Source of the DNA: Campylobacter concisus
GTDB taxonomy: Bacteria; Campylobacterota; Campylobacteria; Campylobacterales; Campylobacteraceae
Direction of reading: 5' to 3'
Assembly (NCBI GenBank): GCA_002092835.1
Contig: LVWL01000020.1
Span: forward strand, 62,001 to 126,000
Length of the DNA: 64,000 bases
Both the position numbers and the translations under genes were made by a program. Shown in pieces: positions 26,278 through 35,913 of the stretch (position 1 is its first letter; each line of letters begins with the position of its first letter). The notes under the pieces were generated by a model that saw only the letters and a program-made list of their open reading frames with translations, was not told the DNA's origin and searched no databases.

Positions 26278-26843
26278 AAAAACATAAATTTGTGATTGCC
26301 GATTATAAACGCTGTATAGGATGTGCAACCTGCATGGCTGCATGTTTTAAGAGCGCTTATGAACGCGGCAAGCTGTCACGTGCAAGGCTAAGTGTGCTAA
26401 GAGAAGCTACTGGCGTTATGCCAACTCAGTGCAGACAATGCGACGATGGTCCTTGTGCGAATGTGTGTCCAACTGGGGCATTGCGATTTAATGATAATTG
26501 CATCGAGCTTCACGAGGAAATTTGTATAGGCTGTAAGATGTGCACGATCGCTTGTCCTTACGGTGCAATAAGCTCAAGTGCAGAGCTTATGCCTTCAGTA
26601 AATTACGCTGTCGAGCCAAAGTACAACCTTGAGATAGAGTCACAATCAGGTGCAAAAAATATCGCTGTTAAATGCGATATGTGCTTTGGTCGTGAAAATG
26701 GACCAGCTTGCGTTGATGTCTGTCCAACGAGTGCTCTTGTTATGATTGATCCAGAAGAGGGTAAACATAAACTTGGCAAGAGGATAGACTATGAAGCAGC
26801 GAATAAATTTGCTACTAAAATTTTAAACGGACAAGGAGCATAA
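26274..26843 (+). CDS. hyfA: Hydrogenase-4 subunit A, 4Fe-4S electron-transfer protein
   Basis: A 189-residue ferredoxin-like subunit with four cysteine clusters: CIGCATCMAAC, CRQCDDGPCANVCP, CIGCKMCTIACP and CDMCFG...CVDVCP. This is the HycB/HyfA pattern, a cytoplasmic subunit that brings electrons from a formate dehydrogenase or other donor to the hydrogenase core. It is the first enzymatic gene of a tightly packed operon running to 35748. The gene overlaps the upstream 32-codon leader by four bases and is one base from hyfB. Confidence 0.88.
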   Translation: MKKHKFVIADYKRCIGCATCMAACFKSAYERGKLSRARLSVLREATGVMPTQCRQCDDGPCANVCPTGALRFNDNCIELHEEICIGCKMCTIACPYGAISSSAELMPSVNYAVEPKYNLEIESQSGAKNIAVKCDMCFGRENGPACVDVCPTSALVMIDPEEGKHKLGKRIDYEAANKFATKILNGQGA

Positions 26844-26844
26844 G

Positions 26845-28812
26845 ATGACTACGGTTTATATGCTATTTCTTGTAAGTGCCGTCGTTAGCATCTTGCTTTA
26901 TTGTGCTCCAAAGGCCGCTGTAAAGGTTGGTTTTGGTCTAAGTGCTTTAAGCTGTTTTTATGCGATGTATCACTTTGTTGCAAATATGGGAGTAAGCGAT
27001 AGCTTTGCTCTTATGGATGGCTTTTTGTATTCGCCAAAATTTGCGCTAAATCCACTTGGAAATTTCTTTAGCTTTGTCGTCGTTTTCATCGGATTTGCAA
27101 GTAGTGTTTATGGTATGAGCTATGCAGATGAGTACATCAAAAAAGCAAACGTTGGCGTATTTGCATGTTTGTTTAACACATTCATCCTTTCAATGCTTTT
27201 AGTAATTAGCGCTGATAATGTATTTTGCTTTGTCGTTTTATGGGAGCTTATGACTCTTATCTCATCGTTCCTTATCATAGTAAATGATGGTAAAAACACT
27301 TTAAAAGCGGTCATGGTATATCTTGGCATCGCGCAAATAGGTGCATTTTGTATCACCTGTGGTTTGCTTATCACAGCTTACTACGCAGGAAGTACAGAAT
27401 TTAGTGCGTTCATGGGTGTTAAGATGCCATTTGGTGCTTCTGCTGCTACATTTATACTGTTTTTGGTTGGATTTGGTAGCAAAGCTGGTATGTGGCCATT
27501 TCACGTTTGGCTTCCACAAGCTCACCCAGCAGCACCATCAAATGTTTCGGCCCTTATGTCGGGCGTTATGATTAAAGTCGCTCTATTTACACTAGTTAAA
27601 TTTACGCTTTACTTGCCACTTAGCACATATTTTGGTCTTACAATACTCGCTCTTGGTGCAGCTAGCTCACTATTTGGTGTTTTATACGCTCTTTGCCAAC
27701 ACGACTTCAAGGCTTTGCTTGCTTATCACTCAGTCGAGAACATAGGCATCATCTTGTTAGGTCTTGGCACAGGAATTTATGGTGTCGCAGCTGGAAATTT
27801 AACACTAGCAGCAGTAGGTTTTCTAGCAGGTTGCTACCACGTAGTTAACCACGCTATATTTAAAGGCCTGCTTTTCCTTTGCGCTGGTTCAGTTATCCAC
27901 GCTACTCATACACAAAATATGGACATCCTTGGTGGTCTTGCTAAAAAAATGCCATGGACAAGCCTTGGTATGTTTATAGGTATCATGGGTATCGCAGCTT
28001 TACCTCCAGTAAATGGCTTTGTTTCAGAGTGGTTTACATATCAAGGTATGCTTCAAGGTGCGATGGGCGAGGGAACATTAGTTAGATATGCATTTACGCT
28101 TGGCGTCGTAGCCCTTGCGCTAACAGGCGTTTTGGTCGGCATGCACCTCAAACTTTACGCTGTTATCTTTGCAGGTACTCCAAGAGATCAAAAAATTTGG
28201 GAAAATGCTAAAGAGAGTCCAATAGGCATGGTTCTTGGTATGATCATCTTAATGATAGGCTGCGTTGGCTTTGGTCTTGGCGCAAACTACATAGTTGATT
28301 ACATCATGCAAGCTGTAAATTCTATCGCTATAAGCGACTATAAAGCTAGCCTTGGTGCTATAAATGTAACTTCACCAATAGGCAGTATGATCTCAACTCC
28401 ATTGATAGCCTTGGTTCTTTGCTCAACAATGATTTTGCCATTTATCATCCTTGCTGTTATGAAAGCAAACAGAGATAAACCACGCGAGACTGATCCTTGG
28501 GCATGTGGCTTTAAATATAGCTCACGTATGCAAATGACAGGTGGTCCATTTACAGGCGATCTTAGAAAGATTATGCAATGGCTATTTAGAGCTGATAAAA
28601 AGATCGTTACTAGAAATTATTTTGACGCGGTTGAATATCACAACCATCCAAAAGATATCTGGTGGGGAATGTTTTATGAGCCAGTCATCAAATGGTGTAT
28701 GAAATTTGCCGATAAACTAGGCATCGTTCAAAGCGGATACACAAACATCTATACGCTTTATATCCTAATTTATCTTTGTGCCATACTTGCTGTGGGCTAC
28801 TTTTTAGTTTAG
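26845..28812 (+). CDS. hyfB: Hydrogenase-4 subunit B, antiporter-like membrane subunit
   Basis: A 655-residue protein with about sixteen hydrophobic segments, related to NuoL and Mrp antiporter subunits and to HycC/HyfB. The conserved proton-channel segments are visible: LWELMTLISSFLI (with the functional Glu), GFGSKAGMWPFHVWLPQAHP with its Lys and His, and YHSVENIGIILLG. In group 4 membrane hydrogenases this subunit is thought to couple H2 production to ion movement. The length is close to E. coli HyfB (about 670). Its reading frame is intact. Confidence 0.88.
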   Translation: MTTVYMLFLVSAVVSILLYCAPKAAVKVGFGLSALSCFYAMYHFVANMGVSDSFALMDGFLYSPKFALNPLGNFFSFVVVFIGFASSVYGMSYADEYIKKANVGVFACLFNTFILSMLLVISADNVFCFVVLWELMTLISSFLIIVNDGKNTLKAVMVYLGIAQIGAFCITCGLLITAYYAGSTEFSAFMGVKMPFGASAATFILFLVGFGSKAGMWPFHVWLPQAHPAAPSNVSALMSGVMIKVALFTLVKFTLYLPLSTYFGLTILALGAASSLFGVLYALCQHDFKALLAYHSVENIGIILLGLGTGIYGVAAGNLTLAAVGFLAGCYHVVNHAIFKGLLFLCAGSVIHATHTQNMDILGGLAKKMPWTSLGMFIGIMGIAALPPVNGFVSEWFTYQGMLQGAMGEGTLVRYAFTLGVVALALTGVLVGMHLKLYAVIFAGTPRDQKIWENAKESPIGMVLGMIILMIGCVGFGLGANYIVDYIMQAVNSIAISDYKASLGAINVTSPIGSMISTPLIALVLCSTMILPFIILAVMKANRDKPRETDPWACGFKYSSRMQMTGGPFTGDLRKIMQWLFRADKKIVTRNYFDAVEYHNHPKDIWWGMFYEPVIKWCMKFADKLGIVQSGYTNIYTLYILIYLCAILAVGYFLV

Positions 28813-28821
28813 GAGACGAAA

Positions 28822-29742
28822 ATGCAAACTATACTTTTAATGATATTTCAAGTAGTCGTTATCGTTTTGGTAGCTCCTTTGTTTGATGGTATGGCAAGAA
28901 AACTAAGAGCTAGACTTCAATCAAAACAAGGTAGCGATTTCTTTCAAACATATCGCGATATTATAAAACTCTTTAGAAGAGGAAGAACCGTGCCTGAGTG
29001 CTCTCACTGGGTATTTAGATGGGCTCCATTTTTCCTTTTTGCAACTTCAGCTGCAGTATTAGCTGCTATACCTATAACATATAGCAAAGATACTGTTTTT
29101 GGAGCGTATTCAGATATATTTGTGATCCTTTATCTTGGCGCGTTGCTTAGATTTGTATTTGGTGCAGCTTCAATGGATAGCGGCAACCCATTTGCAGCAA
29201 CAGGCGGCGGTAGGGAGCAAATGCTTGGCGTATATGTCGAGCCAGTTATGATCATGTGCTTAATCGTAGTAATGCTCGCAGCTAAAACATCAAATTTAAT
29301 TGAGATCCAAGAGATGGTAAAAACCGGTGTTATTGGATATCAAATCCCAAGTTTTGCCGTAGCTTCTATCGCATTTTTATGGTGCATGTATGTTGAGACC
29401 GGTAGAAAACCATTTGACGTAGCTGAAGCTGAGCAAGAGCTTCAAGAAGGCTTGCTTGGCGAGTACGCAGGTAGCGATCTTGGTTTAGTTCAAGCATCAC
29501 TTATATTAAAACAGTTTGCTATGATCGGACTTTTCCTAACTATATTTGAGCCATGGAATTTTAGTAATCCTTTCTTAGCTATTATCGTTTTTGTGATAAA
29601 AACTGGAGTATTTTATGTGGCAGCTGTCTTTATAGACAACTTTGGACCACGCTTTAAAATGACTTCATCTTTACGCAAAAATGCACTTGGTGCACTTGCT
29701 ATCTCGTTTGTTGCACTAACACTTTATGTAGTAGGAGTGTGA
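28822..29742 (+). CDS. hyfC: Hydrogenase-4 subunit C, NuoH/HycD-like
   Basis: This 306-residue membrane protein (about eight helices) corresponds to HycD/HyfC and to the complex I subunit NuoH. The cytoplasmic loop ARLQSKQGSDFFQTYRDIIKL and the acidic segment FDVAEAEQELQEG are family hallmarks; the latter carries the conserved glutamates near the presumed proton pathway. It anchors the soluble hydrogenase arm to the membrane. It lies nine bases after hyfB and one base before hyfE. Confidence 0.88.
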   Translation: MQTILLMIFQVVVIVLVAPLFDGMARKLRARLQSKQGSDFFQTYRDIIKLFRRGRTVPECSHWVFRWAPFFLFATSAAVLAAIPITYSKDTVFGAYSDIFVILYLGALLRFVFGAASMDSGNPFAATGGGREQMLGVYVEPVMIMCLIVVMLAAKTSNLIEIQEMVKTGVIGYQIPSFAVASIAFLWCMYVETGRKPFDVAEAEQELQEGLLGEYAGSDLGLVQASLILKQFAMIGLFLTIFEPWNFSNPFLAIIVFVIKTGVFYVAAVFIDNFGPRFKMTSSLRKNALGALAISFVALTLYVVGV

Positions 29743-29743
29743 G

Positions 29744-30388
29744 ATGCAAACACTTGATATTTTAGCCATTTGCATGATCGTAACTTCGCTTGCGGTTTTT
29801 GGTCTTAGAAGCTTAAAACTCTCAATCATCGCTTATGCGATTGAGACACTACTTTTAGTTAGCATATTTTTCTTGCTAACTGAGAAATTTAACGCCGAGC
29901 AGCTCAAAACTTGGGCGATCGTTGCATTTTTTACCAAAGTTTTGCTTGTGCCAGGAATTTTATTCTGGCTTATCAAAAAACTTGGCGTAGTTAGCGAAGA
30001 TGAACCAGTTGGTGGATTTTTTGTAAGCCCTGTCATTGCTATGGGATTTTCTCTAGCTCTTTCAATGAGTATCCACCCTATATTTTTAAAATTCTCTCTT
30101 ATTAAAGAAGAGATCATGCTAATCGCAGCTGGAACGGTCTTTATGATGGGAATTTTTGGCTTCATGCTAAGAAACTCATTTATAAAACAAATTCTAGCTT
30201 ACTGCTTGTTTGAAAACGGTATCCACCTAAGCCTTGCTCTAATGGCTTATAACTCACATGAGTTAGTTGAGCTTGGAATTTTAACAGATGCGATATTTGC
30301 CGTTATCATCATGAGCATTCTAGCGATTAGATTTTATAAAGCTTATGATAGCTTAGATACTTCTAAAGCTTCAAATTTAAGGGGTTAG
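29744..30388 (+). CDS. hyfE: Hydrogenase-4 subunit E
   Basis: A 214-residue membrane protein with six to seven helices, matching HyfE of E. coli in size (216) and order within the operon. The C-terminal half (NSFIKQILAYCLFENGIHLSL) resembles NuoK, as known for HyfE. HyfE occurs in hydrogenase-4 type complexes but not in formate hydrogenlyase-1, so it supports the Hyf assignment. It follows hyfC directly; the gene one would expect between them in E. coli, hyfD, is absent. Confidence 0.85.
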   Translation: MQTLDILAICMIVTSLAVFGLRSLKLSIIAYAIETLLLVSIFFLLTEKFNAEQLKTWAIVAFFTKVLLVPGILFWLIKKLGVVSEDEPVGGFFVSPVIAMGFSLALSMSIHPIFLKFSLIKEEIMLIAAGTVFMMGIFGFMLRNSFIKQILAYCLFENGIHLSLALMAYNSHELVELGILTDAIFAVIIMSILAIRFYKAYDSLDTSKASNLRG

Positions 30389-30390
30389 AG

Positions 30391-31872
30391 ATGGATAGTT
30401 TAGCTTTAATACTTATCTTACCGCTCCTTGGTGCTTTGATCTTGTTTTTGAGTCCTAAAAATTATGCGGTATTAAGCGGACTTCACGTTTTGTTTTCTGC
30501 TGCGACATCGGTGGCTTTACTTAACAATGTTCTTAAAGTCTTAAGTAGTGGAACTTTTTATAGTTTTGATAAATTTTTGTTTTTAGATAGCTTAGGCTGT
30601 GTTTTCTTGGTACTTATTGCTGTAACTGGATTTATAGTAAATTTCTACTCTATCCATTACATGAGATGGGAGCTTGAAGACGGACACATCCACTTAAGCG
30701 ATCTTAAAAAATATTATGCATTAAGCCATGTATTTATCTTTACAATGACTTTAAGCGTTATTTGCAACAACGTTGCGTTTATGTGGGCAGCTATCGAGGC
30801 TACAACACTAGCTTCTGTGTTTCTTGTCGCTATCCACAAAGATCAAAAATCAACAGAAAGTGGCTACAAATACATCGTTCTTTGCTCAATCGGTCTAGCA
30901 TTTGCACTTTATGCGACTGTTCTTTTATACTCAGCCACATTTAGCACTCTAGGAGATGGCGAAGCTTCTATGCTATTTTCTGGAATAATGACAAATGCTA
31001 AAAATTTAAACCCAGATGCAGCAAAACTTATCTTTGTATTTGCTCTAATTGGTTTTGGTACAAAAGCTGGTCTTGCTCCAACTCACACTTGGCTACCAGA
31101 CGTTCACGCTGAAGGTCCAGCACCTATCTCAGCCTTGCTTTCAGGCGTACTTTTAAAATGTGCGATGCTGGCACTTTTGAGATACTATGCTATCACAGCT
31201 CAAGCTGTTGGATTTAGCTTTGTTGAGGGCATAATGATCGTTTCAGGAACTATCACTCTTTTTGTAGCGGGATTTTTCCTAATCAGACAACACAACGTAA
31301 AAAGAATGTTTGCATACCACTCAATCGTTCATATGGGTGTTATTGCATTTGCACTTGGTGTTGGCGGTAAATTTGGTCTATTTGCAGCGATATTTCACTG
31401 CTTGGCTCACAGCTTTACTAAAGCTCTTGCGTTTTGCTCAACCGGCAACATAGCAAGAATTTATGGCCACAAAGATATGAGTAAGATGGGCGGCATGGTT
31501 AAGATCGCACCGATCACCACTATAATGTTTGGCGCGGCTGTTTGCTCACTAGTTGGTGTTCCAGCATTTGCTATATTTGTTAGCGAATATAACGTCTTTG
31601 TAGGAGCTATCACAAGTGGTCAATACATCGCAGTTGCGCTATTTGCTATTGCACTTGCAGTTATTTTCATAGCTGACTTTGCACACTTTAACATGGCAAG
31701 CTTTGGCGAGCCAAAAGGTGTGGTTGTTCATAATAAAGAGATGAGTTTGTTAGAGAATTTACCTCTTATAGCACTTTGTGCCCTTATCATAATCTTTGGC
31801 GTATGGCATGTAGATAGCTTTTATACGCTAGTAGATAACGGTGTTAATATAATGATGGGAGCTTTAAAATGA
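30391..31872 (+). CDS. hyfF: Hydrogenase-4 subunit F, antiporter-like membrane subunit
   Basis: The 493-residue protein has about fourteen hydrophobic segments and belongs to the NuoL/M/N antiporter-like family. Signature stretches are MWAAIEATTLASVFLVA (with the conserved Glu), GFGTKAGLAPTHTWLPDVHAEGP and MFAYHSIVHMGVIAF. In E. coli it is 526 residues long. It is the second ion-channel-type subunit of the complex beside HyfB. It overlaps the next gene, hyfG, by the ATGA coupling motif. Confidence 0.88.
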   Translation: MDSLALILILPLLGALILFLSPKNYAVLSGLHVLFSAATSVALLNNVLKVLSSGTFYSFDKFLFLDSLGCVFLVLIAVTGFIVNFYSIHYMRWELEDGHIHLSDLKKYYALSHVFIFTMTLSVICNNVAFMWAAIEATTLASVFLVAIHKDQKSTESGYKYIVLCSIGLAFALYATVLLYSATFSTLGDGEASMLFSGIMTNAKNLNPDAAKLIFVFALIGFGTKAGLAPTHTWLPDVHAEGPAPISALLSGVLLKCAMLALLRYYAITAQAVGFSFVEGIMIVSGTITLFVAGFFLIRQHNVKRMFAYHSIVHMGVIAFALGVGGKFGLFAAIFHCLAHSFTKALAFCSTGNIARIYGHKDMSKMGGMVKIAPITTIMFGAAVCSLVGVPAFAIFVSEYNVFVGAITSGQYIAVALFAIALAVIFIADFAHFNMASFGEPKGVVVHNKEMSLLENLPLIALCALIIIFGVWHVDSFYTLVDNGVNIMMGALK

Positions 31873-33605
31873 GAGGCGATAAATTTGTTGAAATCCTAAA
31901 AACTAAAGTAAAAATTTTAGAGGTAACTCGTCAAGCTGACGATCAGATCACTGTTTTAGTTGATAGAAACGACCTTCCACTGGCTGTTAAGACGCTTTAC
32001 TATGATATCGGTGGCTTTATAAGCACAATGATACCAAATGACGAGCGCCAGATAAATGGCAGCTATGCACTTTACTACGCTATCTCAATGGAAGGTAGCA
32101 AGATGACTGAGGCTGACGACTTTGCGGCTGAGGATAAGTGCTTTATCACAGTTAAAACTCTTATTCCAGGAAGTGATCCGACATTCCCATCTGTTACTCC
32201 GCTAGTGCCAGCTTGTGTTTGGTACGAAAGAGAAGCTTATGATATGTTTGGCCTTGTGGCCGAAGGTTTGCCTGATAAAAGGCGTCTTGTTTTAAGTGAT
32301 GACTGGCCAGACGGACTTCACCCACTTAGAAAAGATGCGATGGATTATCGCTACCGCCCTGATCCGGTTGACCATAGAGATGAGCCTGATTCTGAGTTTT
32401 TGTTTCCAACAGGTGATGCAGTAGTTGATGTGCCACTTGGACCACTACATATTACTTCAGATGAGCCAGGTCACTTTAGACTTTTCTGTGACGGCGACGA
32501 GATCATCGACGCTGACTACCGCCTCTTTTATCAACACCGCGGTATGGAAAAGCTAGCTGAAAACAGAATGAACTATGATCAAATGGGCTATCTTGCAGAG
32601 AGAGTTTGTGGAATTTGTGGTTATGCTCACGCTATCGCTTGTATCGAAGCAGCAGAAAAAGCTATCAAGCTTGAAATTCCACTAAGGGCTCAAGCTATAC
32701 GAGTCATCTGTCTTGAGATCGAGCGTCTTCACAGCCACCTTTTAAATATCGGTCTAGCTTGTGAGGTCACTGGTAACTATAATGCGTTTATGCATATCTT
32801 TAGGGTTCGTGAGTACTCTATGGAGCTAGCTCAACTAGTAACTGGCGGACGTAAAACATACGGCAACGTCGTTATGGGCGGCTTAAGACGTGATATGACA
32901 AACCAAGAGATCAAAAAAGGCATCGAGATCATAAATAAACTTGACGTTCAAATTTCAGAAATTTGGGACGCAGTTATGGAGGATAAACGCCAAATCGGAC
33001 GCTGGAAAGGTGTGGGAATCCTAGACCGCCAAATAGCACGTGACTTTAGCCCAGTTGGTCCAAACATGAGAGGCTCTGGCTTTAAACGTGATAACCGTTA
33101 CGATCACCCATACGACTTTTTTAAACAGATAGAATTTGAAGTAGCAGTTGAGCATGGTTGCGACGTATTTGCTCGTGAGATGGTTAGATATAAAGAGCTA
33201 AAAAGCTCTATCCACATCATCCGCCAATGCTTTGAGCTAATGCCTCAAACTCCGATCATGATCGATCCTGTGACTATGATCAAACCTGAGAATTTTGCAC
33301 TTGGTCATGATGAAGCACCACGCGGTGAAAACGTCCACTGGATCATGCAAGGCAGTGCTCAAAAAGTATATCGCTGGAGATGCAGGGCAGCAACATATAA
33401 CAACTGGCCAAGCCTAAGATATCAATTTAGAGGAAACAACATAAGTGACGCTGCGCTTATCGTTTGCTCGCTTGACCCTTGCTACTCATGCACTGAGCGT
33501 GTTACACTAGTCGATGTAAGAACTAAAAAGAGTAAAATTTTAACAGAAAAAGACCTTAAAAAATTCTGTCAAGATGGCGGGGTTAGCAAAAAGGATTTAA
33601 GATGA
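31869..33605 (+). CDS. hyfG: Hydrogenase-4 large subunit with NiFe site
   Basis: A 578-residue catalytic subunit fusing an N-terminal NuoC-like 30-kDa domain (residues 1 to about 170, with VWYEREAYDMFGL) to a NuoD/HycE-like NiFe hydrogenase domain. Both cysteine pairs that hold the NiFe centre are present: RVCGICGYAHA near residue 245 and DPCYSCTERV near 540. That shows a true hydrogenase rather than a complex I subunit. A tail of about 30 residues follows the last cysteine pair, as expected for HycE-type precursors cleaved by HycI; a protease gene lies downstream. Starts and stops overlap the neighbours by four bases. Confidence 0.92.
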   Translation: MRGDKFVEILKTKVKILEVTRQADDQITVLVDRNDLPLAVKTLYYDIGGFISTMIPNDERQINGSYALYYAISMEGSKMTEADDFAAEDKCFITVKTLIPGSDPTFPSVTPLVPACVWYEREAYDMFGLVAEGLPDKRRLVLSDDWPDGLHPLRKDAMDYRYRPDPVDHRDEPDSEFLFPTGDAVVDVPLGPLHITSDEPGHFRLFCDGDEIIDADYRLFYQHRGMEKLAENRMNYDQMGYLAERVCGICGYAHAIACIEAAEKAIKLEIPLRAQAIRVICLEIERLHSHLLNIGLACEVTGNYNAFMHIFRVREYSMELAQLVTGGRKTYGNVVMGGLRRDMTNQEIKKGIEIINKLDVQISEIWDAVMEDKRQIGRWKGVGILDRQIARDFSPVGPNMRGSGFKRDNRYDHPYDFFKQIEFEVAVEHGCDVFAREMVRYKELKSSIHIIRQCFELMPQTPIMIDPVTMIKPENFALGHDEAPRGENVHWIMQGSAQKVYRWRCRAATYNNWPSLRYQFRGNNISDAALIVCSLDPCYSCTERVTLVDVRTKKSKILTEKDLKKFCQDGGVSKKDLR

Positions 33606-34140
33606 TGAAGTTATTTGACATCACAGAAAATATGGAAAGGCGACATACGCCTATCCATTTGAGCCATATATTGTTCCTGAAAATTTCCGTGGTCAGCCAA
33701 ACTATACATACGATCTTTGTATAGGTTGTGCAGCCTGCGGTATCGCTTGCCCTAGTAACGCGATAGAGCTTAAGATGAACGAGGAACAAACAAAGCTTGT
33801 TTGGGAATTTGACTGTGGGCGCTGCATATTTTGTGGGCGCTGCGATGAGGTTTGCCCAACTGGAGCCGTTCGCCTAAGCGATAGCTTTGAGCTTGCGGTT
33901 AAATTTGACAAGAGCGCTCTTATACAAAGGGGCGAGCTTGAGATGCAAACTTGCAAATGCTGCGGCAAGCCATTTACACCAAAAAGGCTTATAAATTTCA
34001 CCCTTGAAAAGCTTGGCACAGCAAATTTACTCCCAGGCAGACTTGAAGAGGCAAAAGACTACCTTTATATCTGCCCAGAGTGCAAGAAAAATCAATCTGC
34101 TGAGAGGCTAACAAAAGGCATTGAGGAGGCTATAAAATGA
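33602..34140 (+). CDS. hyfH: Hydrogenase-4 subunit H, NuoI-like ferredoxin (frameshifted)
   Basis: The first frame MMKLFDIT breaks after about nine codons. Restoring one A in the run at 33627-33630 continues it as YGKATYAYPFEPYIVPENF, then CIGCAACGIACPSNAIEL and CGRCIFCGRCDEVCPTGAVRL, the two 4Fe-4S motifs of HycF/HyfH. A C-terminal zinc-like pair CKCCGKP and CPECKKN follows. The restored length is about 179 residues, typical for the family. It transfers electrons to the hydrogenase core. Start and stop overlap neighbours by ATGA. An assembly error is the simplest explanation for the break. Confidence 0.87.
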
Positions 34141-34961
34141 GTCTATATCAAGTCCCAGAGGACATAAAAACAGCAAATGATCTAACTGCAAAGCTAGAGC
34201 ATCTAAAAAATATCAAAAGAAGCTTTAGCGTTTATAGGATCGACTGCGGAAGCTGTAACGGCTGTGAGATAGAAATTTTTGCGGCTATTACACCGATGTG
34301 GGACCCTGAGCGCTTTGGCTTTAAGCTTGTGGCAAACCCAAGACACGCTGATATTTTACTTTGCACCGGTCCTGTAACAAGACAGATGTATTATCCGCTT
34401 CTTCGTGCTTATGAGGCGACTCCAGATCCTAAGATCGTAGTTGCTCTTGGTGCGTGCGGAAGCAGTGGTGGAATTTTCCATGACGCTTATAGCGTTTGGG
34501 GTGGCATTGATAAGATAATTCCAGTTGATGTCTATATCCCAGGCTGTCCTCCACATCCAGCAAGCATTATTTACGGCCTTGGCATGGCTCTTGGTATCAT
34601 CGATCAAAAACTTCATAAAAAAAGCTATGAGGAAGATAACACATTGCCACCTTCAGTTGAGAAGTCGGTCATAGGCGATATCTTGTTTGAGCGTGACTTG
34701 CAAGCTGAAAGTAGAAGGCTAATGAGCTATATCTTTGGTAGAATCCTTTTTGAAAAATATATGAATGCTATCAAATGTTCAAAAGATGTCCATGACCCAA
34801 GCATTTCAAGAGAGGCTGTGCTTACAGCTATTAAAAAAGAGGAAGATCCTAGATATGCCGAGTGCATGGGGCTTTTGCATAATGATGTCTATCTAAAATA
34901 TGCAAAAGCTGATAAAAGCTTTGCGATAGACGTTGATAGCGAGGTTTGGAGTAAGAGATGA
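34137..34961 (+). CDS. hyfI: Hydrogenase-4 small subunit I, NuoB-like
   Basis: This 274-residue subunit carries the proximal 4Fe-4S cluster next to the NiFe site. The ligand motifs DCGSCNGCEIEIF, GACGSSGGIF and PGCPPHP are those of HycG/HyfI/NuoB. Unlike uptake hydrogenase small subunits there is no twin-arginine signal, so the enzyme faces the cytoplasm. The C-terminal 100 residues extend beyond the NuoB core and contain no further cysteine clusters. The gene is translationally coupled to its neighbours by ATGA overlaps at both ends. Confidence 0.9.
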   Translation: MSLYQVPEDIKTANDLTAKLEHLKNIKRSFSVYRIDCGSCNGCEIEIFAAITPMWDPERFGFKLVANPRHADILLCTGPVTRQMYYPLLRAYEATPDPKIVVALGACGSSGGIFHDAYSVWGGIDKIIPVDVYIPGCPPHPASIIYGLGMALGIIDQKLHKKSYEEDNTLPPSVEKSVIGDILFERDLQAESRRLMSYIFGRILFEKYMNAIKCSKDVHDPSISREAVLTAIKKEEDPRYAECMGLLHNDVYLKYAKADKSFAIDVDSEVWSKR

Positions 34962-35302
34962 TACAAGTTTATAAGCTTACAAAAAGGCATATGGACGACA
35001 ACGATAAGCTTCCACGCGAGCTAAAGGAGATAAAAATTTTCTCCACTTGCGTGGGACATGGCGTTGGCACGATAGACTTTAGCGAGAAAATTTTAGAGCT
35101 AAGCGATGAGGAATTTGACGAGATGATCAAAAACTCAGGCGAATACGTGAAATTTAAGATCGGAAATTTAAGCAAGTATTTTGAAGTTGAAATTTTTGCT
35201 GAGCATATCGCTAAACTCTTGCCACAGCTTTGTGAGTGTAAGCTTAAAGAAATTTTGGCAAATTTAAAAGAGGGATATATCGTGCTTAGGAAGGATTTTT
35301 GA
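34958..35302 (+). CDS. HycH/HyfJ-like hydrogenase maturation protein
   Basis: A 114-residue soluble protein whose central CVGHGVGTIDF corresponds to the conserved GHHxGVIDC-type motif of HycH, a protein needed for maturation of HycE-type large subunits in E. coli. It lies in the expected place between the small subunit and the maturation protease. It overlaps both genes at ATGA and TGATG junctions. Similarity outside the motif is modest, so the call rests on motif plus context. Confidence 0.7.
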   Translation: MIQVYKLTKRHMDDNDKLPRELKEIKIFSTCVGHGVGTIDFSEKILELSDEEFDEMIKNSGEYVKFKIGNLSKYFEVEIFAEHIAKLLPQLCECKLKEILANLKEGYIVLRKDF

Positions 35303-35748
35303 TGAAAAAGGCTATCCTTTGCATCGGTAATCCTATGCGTGGCGACGATGACGTGGGTAATGAAGTCGGCCGCATCGTAGAAGCTGAGCTAAAAGAGTGG
35401 AAGGTCTTTTTCGGGCAAGATGTGCCTGAGAATGAATTCTCAGCTATTAGAGAATTTGCACCTGAGATTTTGATAGTCGTCGATGCGATGAGCGGTTTTA
35501 GTGAGGATAAGATAGAGTTTTTTGATCTAAGCAACGATAGAGACTATATCTACTCGACTCACAATCTCCCTACGCCAGTACTTTTAAGCTACTTGCGTAA
35601 AATTTGTCCAAAGACGCTCTTTTTAGGCATTAGTGTCTTGCTCGAAAATGTCTTAAATTTTGAAGAAGGTCTAAGTGAGCAAGCCAAAAAAAGTGCCAGA
35701 AAAGCTTTTTTGAGAATTGTAGAGATTGATAAAAATTTAGTTGGTTAA
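35302..35748 (+). CDS. hycI: Hydrogenase maturation protease, HycI type
   Basis: The 148-residue endopeptidase is of the HybD/HycI family, which clips the C-terminal tail of the large subunit once nickel is inserted. It has the N-terminal GNPMRGDDDVG motif with nickel-binding aspartate, VDAMSG in the middle and the histidine motif STHNLPTPVLLSYL. A TTG three bases upstream is in frame, but the ATG at 35302 overlapping the upstream stop is the better start. The expected client is HyfG. It is the last gene before a terminator. Confidence 0.88.
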   Translation: MKKAILCIGNPMRGDDDVGNEVGRIVEAELKEWKVFFGQDVPENEFSAIREFAPEILIVVDAMSGFSEDKIEFFDLSNDRDYIYSTHNLPTPVLLSYLRKICPKTLFLGISVLLENVLNFEEGLSEQAKKSARKAFLRIVEIDKNLVG

Positions 35749-35779
35749 ATTTAGCAAATAGCTAAATTTAGTCTTTTTG
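35746..35779 (+). terminator. Terminator of the hyf operon
   Basis: A perfect 10-base stem (TAAATTTAGC and its complement) with loop AAATA starts at the hycI stop codon and is followed by GTCTTTTTGG. It separates hyf from the formate channel gene. Confidence 0.65.
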
Positions 35780-35867
35780 GTTGCTAAAGGCAAAATTTTG
35801 CTTTTAATTGTGAGCAGCAATCTTGGCTTTTAGTGATTTTGCAAAGTGTTAAACTTTGGTCGCAAAG

Positions 35868-35882
35868 ATGAGCCTGGCTCAT
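35868..35882. promoter_or_regulatory. 15-base palindrome before the formate channel gene
   Basis: ATGAGCC-T-GGCTCAT is a perfect 7-1-7 palindrome 31 bases upstream of the likely ATG at 35914. No T-tract follows, so an operator or a leader hairpin is more likely than a terminator. Confidence 0.35.
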
Positions 35883-35913
35883 GTGCGAGATTGAAAATAA
35901 AAAGGAGAATGTG